Source of the DNA: Candidatus Dadabacteria bacterium | GTDB taxonomy: Bacteria; Desulfobacterota_D; UBA1144; Nemesobacterales; Nemesobacteraceae | Assembly (NCBI GenBank): GCA_022826905.1 | Contig: JAJDUA010000050.1 | Coordinates: 1-37,358 of the forward strand | Length of the DNA: 37,358 nucleotides | Reading direction: 5' to 3' | Shown: positions 31,752-37,358 of the stretch, one piece after another | Layout of the letters: every line of letters begins with the position of its first letter | Numbering within the stretch: position 1 is the stretch's first letter | Translations under genes and position numbers: made by a program | The notes under the pieces: model-generated | Told to the model about the DNA's origin: nothing | Databases searched by the model: none | The model's input: only the letters and a program-made list of their open reading frames with translations

Positions 31752-32651
31752 GTGAGAGTTCCCGACCTCAATTTTTTTCTTAAGACCTTTCTTTCGCTTC
31801 TGGTCATATTCCTTGTCGGTTTTGCGGGAGTTCTAATAGGGGTGCTGATCTCGGACCATGGCCAGAACCCCGGCGGGGACGGGCTGGCGGTGGTAAACAT
31901 CGACGGCATAATAATCGACTCCTCCCCCTACATTAAAAGCATAAGAAAAATACGCGAGACCGATTCCGTAAAGGCTGTTGTGGTAAGGGTGAATTCCCCG
32001 GGAGGAGGAGTCGCGGCCTCCCAGGAAATATATGAGGAACTAAGAAGCCTGGGCGAAGCGATGCCGGTTGTGGCCAGCATGGGAACGGTTGCCGCCTCGG
32101 GGGGTTACTATATCGCCTGCGCGGCGGCCACGATTTATGCGAATCCCGGCACTGTGACCGGCAGCATCGGCGTGATAGCGCAGTTTGCAAGCTACGAGCA
32201 GCTGCTTAAGTGGGCGAAGGTGGAGGTCGAGGTGATAAAAAGCGGGGAGTTTAAGGATCTCGGCTCGCCGCTTCGCAAAATGCCCGAGGTGCAGAAGGCT
32301 TACCTGCAGACGCTTATAGACGACACTCATTCCCAGTTCAAGAACATGATTTCCGAGAGAAGGAATCTGCCCCCGGCAAAAGTCGCTCCGCTTTCTGACG
32401 GAAAGATATTCATCGGAAGCCAGGCGAAGGAACTCGGCCTGATTGACCGCATCGGTACTCTTGAGGCAGCGGTTGCCGAGGCGAGGAAGCTTGGGGGTCT
32501 AGATGAGGATTCGTGGATCAGGGAGTATCCCATAAAGAGGAAAACATTGGTTGATTTCGTTTTCCCCGAAACCCTGTCTGAGCGCGTGAGTTTTGTCTCT
32601 CCCGTGAGAACCGGGTTCGGTCTCTACTACATAGCCGACGTGGTTTACTAG
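31752..32651 (+). CDS. sppA: Signal peptide peptidase SppA (S49)
   Basis: This 299-residue protein has an N-terminal membrane anchor (11-33) and one S49 domain. The catalytic Ser116 lies in AASGGYY and the probable general base Lys168 in GEFKDLGSP; NSPGGGVAASQEIY is the family signature. It degrades cleaved signal peptides in the inner membrane. It is the short single-domain type, about half of E. coli SppA. The start is GTG 31752, preceded by GAGGGG, 11 bp after rpsA, so it probably belongs to the aroA-cmk-rpsA transcript. Confidence 0.94.
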   Translation: MRVPDLNFFLKTFLSLLVIFLVGFAGVLIGVLISDHGQNPGGDGLAVVNIDGIIIDSSPYIKSIRKIRETDSVKAVVVRVNSPGGGVAASQEIYEELRSLGEAMPVVASMGTVAASGGYYIACAAATIYANPGTVTGSIGVIAQFASYEQLLKWAKVEVEVIKSGEFKDLGSPLRKMPEVQKAYLQTLIDDTHSQFKNMISERRNLPPAKVAPLSDGKIFIGSQAKELGLIDRIGTLEAAVAEARKLGGLDEDSWIREYPIKRKTLVDFVFPETLSERVSFVSPVRTGFGLYYIADVVY

Positions 32652-32806
32652 ACGGGGTTTTCCCTTATTCCATATCAATCTCCTCGTTTTGCAATGCTTG
32701 TGCGAAGCTTGACGCGGCTGGTATTTTCCCGAAAAACCGATATTCTAGAGTACAGTGCCGCTTGGCGGACCGCGCTGGTTTGGCGAAACCGTTTTTCAAA
32801 CAACCG

Positions 32807-33172
32807 ATGAAACACGTAAAAAGATTTTTTCTCCTGATCGTGTGCTGTTTCGTAGCCGTTTTCTTCATTCAGAACCTCGAGATAGCCACGCAGGTGTTCC
32901 GAGTCGAGCTGGGTTTTTTCTCATTTAAGCATACGTGGGCGGTTTACAACGCCGGGATAATAGGAGCTTCGTTTCTTCTGGGCGCGTTTGTTTTCTTCCT
33001 GCTGACTTTCGCCAGAGGCCATTCCGCAAAGTCCGAGCTTAGGCGGAGCAGGGAAACCGTGAAGACTCTCGAGAAAAAAATCGGGAAGCTGGAAGTGGAG
33101 CTTCTGCAGAACAAACCTGCCGGCTATCAGGAGCAGACTTCTTCCCATGATTTGTTCAAGACGCCGAAATGA
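32807..33172 (+). CDS. LapA-domain (DUF1049) membrane protein
   Basis: This 121-residue protein has two hydrophobic segments (about 5-21 and 47-69) around the short FRVELGFFSFKHTWAV strand, then a coiled-coil tail (about 75-105), as in LapA/YciS. In E. coli LapA works with LapB in controlling lipopolysaccharide synthesis. LapB is not seen here. ATG 32807 is chosen because the membrane helix follows directly; a TTG at 32762 is an alternative. Its stop overlaps the lipA ATG (ATGA). Confidence 0.75.
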   Translation: MKHVKRFFLLIVCCFVAVFFIQNLEIATQVFRVELGFFSFKHTWAVYNAGIIGASFLLGAFVFFLLTFARGHSAKSELRRSRETVKTLEKKIGKLEVELLQNKPAGYQEQTSSHDLFKTPK

Positions 33173-34140
33173 GACCTGCCACAACTGAAACCCGGATGCC
33201 TGGTCGTACGGGGACTCGCACGAAGCCCGAATGGATAAAGGCAAAAATCCCAAGCGGTCCGAATTATACCAAGCTTAGAAGCTTGGTGCGCGAATTCGGT
33301 CTTCACACCGTGTGCGAGGAGGCGAAGTGCCCGAACATAGGGGAATGCTGGGGGGCCGGGACGCTCACTTTCATGATTCTGGGGGACGTCTGCACGAGGA
33401 GCTGCGGCTTCTGCCACGTGAAAACGGGAAAAGGCGGCGAACTCGACTGGGAAGAGCCCGCCAGGGTGGCCGCGGCGGTCGCGGAGCTTCGGAAAAACAA
33501 CGCGCGGGTCACGCATCTGGTTATAACTTCGGTAAACAGGGATGACAGAAACTACGAGAGCGCCTGTATCTTCGCACAGACCGTAACCGAGGTAAGGAAG
33601 ACATCCCCGGGGGTAAAGATCGAAATTCTGATCCCGGACTTCAAGGGGGAACCCGAGGCGATTCACAAAGTGATAGCGTCATCTCCCGACGTTTTGAATC
33701 ATAATATTGAAACCGTTTCGAGACTCTACTCCCTTCCCCAGAAAACTCAGTCGGGAAGAACGAGGTCCGTGAGGCCGCAGGCGGTCTACGGCAGATCTCT
33801 TGAGCTTCTTTCGCTGTCCGCGAAGATGGGAAGACTCGGGATGCTTACCAAGTCAGGCATTATGGTCGGTCTCGGGGAGAGTTTTGAAGAAATCGTCGAA
33901 ACGCTTAAGGATCTCAAGCGCGCCGGCTGCGACATAGTTACAATAGGACAGTATCTGCAGCCCACTGTCGACCATATACCGGTATCAAGGTTCTACCATC
34001 CCGTCGAGTTTGAGTCTCTTAAAGACTATGGAGAGAAAATAATCGGTATTCCGCATGTGGAAGCGGGACCGCTTGTCAGGAGTTCTTACCACGCGGAAAA
34101 ACAGGTTCTTGAGCTCTCCGATGCAATGACCGGGACATAA
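33169..34140 (+). CDS. lipA: Lipoyl synthase
   Basis: This 323-residue radical-SAM enzyme inserts two sulfurs into octanoyl-lysine of 2-oxoacid dehydrogenases and the glycine cleavage system. The auxiliary cluster cysteines are Cys49, Cys54 and Cys60, and the SAM cluster motif is CTRSCGFC (75-82). NHNIETV, SGIMVGLGE, TIGQYLQPT and the terminal RSSYHA motif, which ligates the auxiliary cluster, are present. It overlaps the lapA-like gene by 4 bp. The lipoyl transferase LipB is not nearby. The erpA gene 10 kb away may supply its clusters. Confidence 0.96.
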   Translation: MRPATTETRMPGRTGTRTKPEWIKAKIPSGPNYTKLRSLVREFGLHTVCEEAKCPNIGECWGAGTLTFMILGDVCTRSCGFCHVKTGKGGELDWEEPARVAAAVAELRKNNARVTHLVITSVNRDDRNYESACIFAQTVTEVRKTSPGVKIEILIPDFKGEPEAIHKVIASSPDVLNHNIETVSRLYSLPQKTQSGRTRSVRPQAVYGRSLELLSLSAKMGRLGMLTKSGIMVGLGESFEEIVETLKDLKRAGCDIVTIGQYLQPTVDHIPVSRFYHPVEFESLKDYGEKIIGIPHVEAGPLVRSSYHAEKQVLELSDAMTGT

Positions 34141-34255
34141 AGGACATTCTCAAAAAACAAACCAGTTGCGACTCGGAATTACGCGTAAAAACAAAGTGGC
34201 GCGTTTTATCTTGGAAAGCAGTAAGGGGTTCTTAGCGCCGGTTAAGATTTTATTC

Positions 34256-35377
34256 TCAGTTAAAAAGTTTTTTAAGCTCTTCTGCTATTGCCTCAAGCTT
34301 GTCCTCGGGAACCCCGTAGCTGTCCGAAATTCTTTTTATTTCCTGGGAGGATATCCGAGGCTCTGCGGTTTTTTCCGCGACGGGTTCCCGTTTCTCCCTG
34401 TCGATGAGGAGTTTGGCCACGTCCCACCTTGAATAGTGCCCTAAGGAGTCGAAAACAGCCTTTACCGCCTTTATCTGGTTCGCGTAGCAGTCGGCGTAGA
34501 GTATCGCGTCTTTTTCGAAGTGGGGAGGAAAAAGATATCTGCCGGCCGGGTTGACGATGGAGCTTCCTCCCCTGGCCCAGTCGTAATTCATGTGGTTACC
34601 GTCGCGCACGTAGTGCCATCTCTCCGGGAAATCATCGTCGTCAAGGTAACCGCAGGCGCTTAGCACGAATGCCCCAGATTCAAACGCGTGAACCCTTATG
34701 AGCGGCTGCACCGTGCACCCCGCTCCGGGATCCTCCGTTTCGGCGGCAAGCAGCTTATCATCTCCTCTCCTCCAGTTTCCCGGCCACACCGCCACGTGGA
34801 AGTCCTGTCCGCTGTGAACCATCGCGGCCCTTACGAGAACCATATGGTTTTCCCAGCAAACAAGTCCCCCTATTCTTCCTATGTCGGTGTCGTAGGTGGT
34901 TATGTCGCTTCCGTCTCCCTGGCCCCAGTAGACTCTCTCTGTGTAGGTGGGCATGAGCTTTCTGTGCCTGCCGAGCACTTTGCCTTCGCGGGATATGAAA
35001 AGAAGGGAGTTGTAAACGGTGCGGCTTCCCTTGCGGTCGTCAAGCTCGTTGCATCCTATCACCACGTGAGCGTCGGCCGCGCGGGCGGCCTCTGCGAGCA
35101 TCTCGGTGTCATCCCCGGGAATCACTATGGAGTTATCCTGAAGCGCGATCATGAAATCCGTCCAGTCGTGCGGCGGGGTTTCGTAGCCGACTGTGTAGTA
35201 GGCCGGGTAGCCTGGTATGAATGCCTCGGGGAATGCGATAAGTTCCGCCCCGTTACCTCCCGCTTCCCTTATCACGCGACAGGCCTTCTCAAGGGTCTTT
35301 TCCTTGTCCATGAACACGGGAGCCGTCTGGGCAACCGCAACTTTTACTTTTTCCCTGCCGCCTAGAACTTTTCTCAT
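34256..35377 (-). CDS. Nitrilase-family hydrolase
   Basis: This 373-residue protein has the catalytic triad Glu51 (FPEAF), Lys140 (HRKLMPT) and Cys174 (LVCWENHM), plus the second conserved Glu147. The length, the PGYPAYY segment and WGQGDGSDITTYDT place it with true nitrilases (nitrile to carboxylic acid) or cyanide hydratase relatives rather than amidases. The C-terminal ~60 residues form a charged tail ending in a helical EAIAEELKKLF. The start is ATG 35377; homology begins a few residues later. No aldoxime dehydratase or nitrile-forming enzyme is nearby, and the substrate is unknown. Confidence 0.9.
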   Translation of the reverse strand: MRKVLGGREKVKVAVAQTAPVFMDKEKTLEKACRVIREAGGNGAELIAFPEAFIPGYPAYYTVGYETPPHDWTDFMIALQDNSIVIPGDDTEMLAEAARAADAHVVIGCNELDDRKGSRTVYNSLLFISREGKVLGRHRKLMPTYTERVYWGQGDGSDITTYDTDIGRIGGLVCWENHMVLVRAAMVHSGQDFHVAVWPGNWRRGDDKLLAAETEDPGAGCTVQPLIRVHAFESGAFVLSACGYLDDDDFPERWHYVRDGNHMNYDWARGGSSIVNPAGRYLFPPHFEKDAILYADCYANQIKAVKAVFDSLGHYSRWDVAKLLIDREKREPVAEKTAEPRISSQEIKRISDSYGVPEDKLEAIAEELKKLFN

Positions 35378-35399
35378 GAGCCTCGGGCCGCAGACGTAC

Positions 35400-35801
35400 T
35401 CAGGTTATTATCCTGCTTCCGCCCTGGGGTCCCCCTTCGCTTTGTCTCTGCTGGTTCTGCTTGGCTCTTGCGTAGACGAGATCAAACAGCTTCTGCTTGA
35501 AATCGTTGTCAAAGGCGCATACCCCCGGGATTATGTATCCCATGAGTGCTATCTGGAGAAAGTATTCGGTATTTGCCTTGAGAAAGGACTCGTTTATCTC
35601 GCCGCCGTATGCCTGTGCGAAGTTCTGGTATATCTGGTTCCCCATTTCGGTCGCGATCTCTACGACGCTTTTTGACTGGCCGGACTCCTGATGGGCCGCT
35701 ACCCCGAGGTTAAAGGCCATGTTTATGGAGTTCATGAAGTTGTCCGCTACCCCCTCTTCCGATTCTGTTCCCTCTTGTGGCTTTGTGTCTTCTTCTGACA
35801 T
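35400..35801 (-). CDS. Unrecognised small protein (133 aa)
   Basis: No family is recognised. The protein has an acidic N-terminal tail (about 1-20), two or three predicted helices (FMNSINMAFNLGVAAHQESG; a Gln/Asn-rich region with FAQAYGGEINESFLKANTEY), then a hydrophobic segment LQIALMGYIIPGVCAFDN and a Gln/Gly-rich end. Repeated Asn and Gln give it unusual composition. It begins with ATG after a GGGGG ribosome site and is followed 22 bp later by the nitrilase gene, so the two are probably co-transcribed. It is likely a real gene because the start signals and codon use are good. Confidence 0.7.
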   Translation of the reverse strand: MSEEDTKPQEGTESEEGVADNFMNSINMAFNLGVAAHQESGQSKSVVEIATEMGNQIYQNFAQAYGGEINESFLKANTEYFLQIALMGYIIPGVCAFDNDFKQKLFDLVYARAKQNQQRQSEGGPQGGSRIIT

Positions 35802-35893
35802 TTTAATATCCCCCGTTTTTGTATGGTTAAATTATACTGCCGTATTATATTATATTGTTGCTTTGATTTTAACAATTTTGCTGGAGGAAAATC

Positions 35894-36367
35894 ATGAAAG
35901 CTGATCACCTTATACAGAGACTCGGACTGAAAAAGCTTCCCGGCGAGGGAGGATACTACAAGGAGACTTACAGAAGCGAGGAAATGGCCGGAGAAGACCG
36001 TAATCTTTCAACTGCTATCTACTACCTTATAACCTCGGAAGCGAATTCCAAGATGCACAGGGTGAATTCGGACGAGATTTTCCATTTTTACTTCGGCGAT
36101 CCCGTCCAGATACTGCTTCTCTATCCTACGGGAGAATCGAGAATAGTGTTCATGGGCGACAATCTTCCCTCCGGCCAGAGAACCCAGCTTGTGGTTCCCA
36201 AGGGAACCTGGCAGGGCGCAATGGTGGTGGAGGGAGAGTGCGGATACGCTTTTATGGGAACTACAATGGCTCCGGGATTTGAGTTCGAGGATTTCGAACT
36301 CGGCGCGCAGGAGAGCCTTCTGCTGAGATTTCCCCAGCACGAAACCCTGATACGGGAACTTACGTAA
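35894..36367 (+). CDS. DUF985 cupin protein
   Basis: This 157-residue protein is a DUF985 (RmlC-like cupin) member: LGLKKLPGEGGYYKETYRSE, then STAIYYLITSEANSKMHRV, SDEIFHFYFGDPVQILLLYP and a C-terminal GYAFMGTTMAPGFEFEDFEL segment. The family's conserved His, Glu and His (HRV, SDEIFHF) could bind a metal. The function is unknown. GGAGG lies 6 nt before the ATG, a strong ribosome site. A DUF393 thioredoxin-like gene follows closely. Confidence 0.92.
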   Translation: MKADHLIQRLGLKKLPGEGGYYKETYRSEEMAGEDRNLSTAIYYLITSEANSKMHRVNSDEIFHFYFGDPVQILLLYPTGESRIVFMGDNLPSGQRTQLVVPKGTWQGAMVVEGECGYAFMGTTMAPGFEFEDFELGAQESLLLRFPQHETLIRELT

Positions 36368-36380
36368 ACGGGAGGGAGAG

Positions 36381-36785
36381 ATTCCAAGGCCACAAAAACC
36401 GGTGATTTTTTTTGACGGCGTGTGCGGGGGGTGCAACAGGTTTGTCGATTTTGTAATGTGGGCAGACAGTCGTGCGGAGATATTCTTTTCCCCGGTTCAG
36501 GGGGAGACTGCCGCTGAGTTTTCCCTTTATGAGAACGTCCCCCCGCGCGAGTGGAAAATCGCCTATGTTGATGAGAATGGGATTCATGAGGGCGCAGACG
36601 CCGTTTTGCTGGTTCTTAAGAGGCTCGGGGGTTTCTGGAAGCTTCCCGCACTCCTAATACGCGTCCCCCGGCCTGTAAAAGGCTATTTTTACGGGATCAT
36701 ATCGAGGAACCGCTACAGTATTTTCGGAAAGCGACACACATGCCGCGTGCCGTCTCCTGAGGAGAGGGAGAGATTCTTGCCATAG
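36381..36785 (+). CDS. DUF393 thiol-disulfide oxidoreductase (DCC family)
   Basis: The first residues are VIFFDGVCGGCNRFVDFV, the DCC motif DGVCGGC of the DUF393 family, followed by YENVPPREWKIAYVDENG, GADAVLLVLKRLGGFWKLP and a closing Tyr/Arg-rich RNRYSIFGKRHTCR. The protein is thought to reduce or exchange disulfides. A GTG at 36402 gives 127 residues, but no ribosome site lies at proper spacing. An ATT at 36381 (in-frame, 7 codons upstream) follows GGAGGGAG after 2 nt and would restore the usual family start; that start is used here but is uncertain. It is 13 bp after the DUF985 gene. Confidence 0.8.
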   Translation: MPRPQKPVIFFDGVCGGCNRFVDFVMWADSRAEIFFSPVQGETAAEFSLYENVPPREWKIAYVDENGIHEGADAVLLVLKRLGGFWKLPALLIRVPRPVKGYFYGIISRNRYSIFGKRHTCRVPSPEERERFLP

Positions 36786-36803
36786 GCGTCTGCACGCGAG
36801 GAC

Positions 36804-36829
36804 TTCCCGCAGGCAGGGATTTGCGGGAA
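36804..36829. terminator. Hairpin after the DUF393 gene, weak terminator
   Basis: TTCCCGCA and TGCGGGAA form a perfect 8-bp stem around a 10-nt loop, 18 bp after the stop. No T-run follows, so termination would need Rho or read-through; the hairpin may instead protect the transcript. Confidence 0.5.
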
Positions 36830-36836
36830 ACCGCAT

Positions 36837-36855
36837 TTTCCAGTCAAGTAAAAAT
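36837..36855. repeat. 19-bp direct repeat, copy 1
   Basis: TTTCCAGTCAAGTAAAAAT occurs here and again, identically, at 36926-36944. The 89-bp period starts just after the hairpin following the DUF393 gene. Between the copies lies an 18-codon frame (MLIYKTFPEFNLDKKTFR) that cannot be assigned. Confidence 0.85.
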
Positions 36856-36925
36856 TTGTTTCGCAACATGCTGATATACAAGACTTTTCCCGAATTCAAC
36901 CTAGATAAGAAGACATTCAGGTGAG

Positions 36926-36944
36926 TTTCCAGTCAAGTAAAAAT
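36926..36944. repeat. 19-bp direct repeat, copy 2
   Basis: Exact second copy of 36837-36855 in the same orientation. It lies 14 bp from the C-terminal end of the AlbA_2-type fragment, so the two copies may mark a boundary of inserted or deleted DNA. Confidence 0.85.
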
Positions 36945-36957
36945 CTCGGTTGTTCTT

Positions 36958-37341
36958 TCAGGATGAACTTGAGGCCCAAAACGGCACATAGCGCATGAAT
37001 TTGGGGCCCGCTTCAGTGTTTTCCGGCACAATCAGAGTTTTTTCAACCGTATCTTTGATAATGCGTGATACCATTGCCCTGTTGTTGGTTTTAATACCGA
37101 ACCTTTCTCTCAGGGAGGAGTTGGTCATGCGTTCATTGTTTACCCACTTGAGGCAGGCATGAAGATAACAGGCACGGATTCGGTCGGATTTATCCATATC
37201 GGCCAGTTTTTTATGGGACACCACTTGAATTCCGAAATGCAACACTGACTCAGATAATCTTCTTTCAGGGGAGTTTAGCACGGAGATGGACAGGGGGCAA
37301 TGCTCTTCGTAGCGAGGGCGAGCCCGAGCGAAGAAGAGCAT
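36958..37341 (-). pseudogene. C-terminal fragment of an AlbA_2-type ATP-binding regulator
   Basis: The last ~80 residues match the C-terminal region of Schlafen/AlbA_2 ATP-binding transcriptional regulators. MDKSDRIRACYLHACLKWVN, then MTNSSLRERFGIKTNN, MVSRIIKDTVEKTLIVP and the end GPKFMRYVPFWA are typical. In complete proteins this winged-helix tail follows about 400 residues with AlbA_2 and HATPase domains. Here the frame before it runs into a 14-bp inverted repeat (37295-37346) and gives no similarity there. The gene is therefore truncated at its 5' end, or broken by the repeat. The annotated frame includes the non-homologous N-terminal ~45 residues. Confidence 0.7.
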
Positions 37342-37346
37342 TGCCC
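37295..37346. repeat. Large perfect hairpin, dispersed-repeat candidate
   Basis: GGGCAATGCTCTTC (37295-37308) and GAAGAGCATTGCCC (37333-37346) are perfect 14-bp arms around a 24-nt loop that is itself GC-rich and partly self-complementary (GAGGGCGAGCCCGAG). No T-run follows. The symmetry and the position next to a truncated gene fit a palindromic repeat element or an insertion end more than a terminator. Confidence 0.8.
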
Positions 37347-37358
37347 AAGACCTGTGAT

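Noticed and set aside
1-37358. CRISPR array or Cas genes.
   Set aside because: No regularly spaced repeats with unique spacers and no Cas-like motifs were seen; the direct repeats present occur only in pairs.

Overview
The window looks like a chromosomal segment of a Gram-negative bacterium of moderate to slightly high GC. TolC, MlaD and beta-barrel genes imply an outer membrane. The murQ, anmK and nagZ genes imply recycling of its own peptidoglycan. An archaeal-type phosphoglycerate mutase (ApgM), an AccA-AccD fusion, a GtrA protein and an aroA-cmk-rpsA-sppA run fit a little-cultured lineage near the deep Deltaproteobacteria or Candidatus Dadabacteria. That placement is an inference from gene content; no marker-gene tree was made.

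Region 1 (1 to about 13.1 kb) is accessory. The left edge carries the start of an IS1380-like transposase, then an IS-end-like sequence and the N-terminal half of an AAA/DUF4143 ATPase. An AbiEi/AbiEii type IV toxin-antitoxin operon follows, then a complete DUF4143 ATPase. A 100-bp direct repeat (94 matches) lies at 812-911 and 2907-3006, on both sides of the AbiE operon. After a TolC-like gene come a DUF433/DUF5615 pair, a toxin-less HigA HTH protein and, beyond purH, mlaD, a secreted acetoacetate-decarboxylase-like protein and a GtrA gene, an AT-rich stretch with HigB and a HigA-ImmA fusion. A 32-bp sequence is shared between 264-295 and 13106-13137, close to the two ends of this mosaic. The second copy is next to tRNA-Gly(CCC).

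Region 2 (13.3-20.1 kb) is a muropeptide-recycling block: murQ, anmK, nagZ and a sodium/solute symporter. A Fic/HTH 'mobile mystery protein' B/A module on the opposite strand sits between murQ and anmK. An inverted repeat lies between the -35 and -10 boxes of that module's promoter.

Region 3 (20.1-36.8 kb) is largely housekeeping: a lone NuoI-like ferredoxin protein, fused AccA-AccD, an A-type Fe-S carrier, an M24 peptidase, MazG, a beta-barrel protein, ApgM, DUF2237, aroA-cmk-rpsA-sppA, LapA-LipA, a nitrilase, an unrecognised protein, DUF985 and DUF393. The right edge has two 19-bp direct repeats, the C-terminal fragment of an AlbA_2-type regulator and a long perfect hairpin, so another mobile or decayed region begins there.

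The most interesting signals are the repeat-headed toxin/defence cassettes, the Fic module inside the murein-recycling block, the alpha-beta order of the AccA-AccD fusion, and GTG starts 7 nt after -10 boxes that suggest leaderless transcripts.
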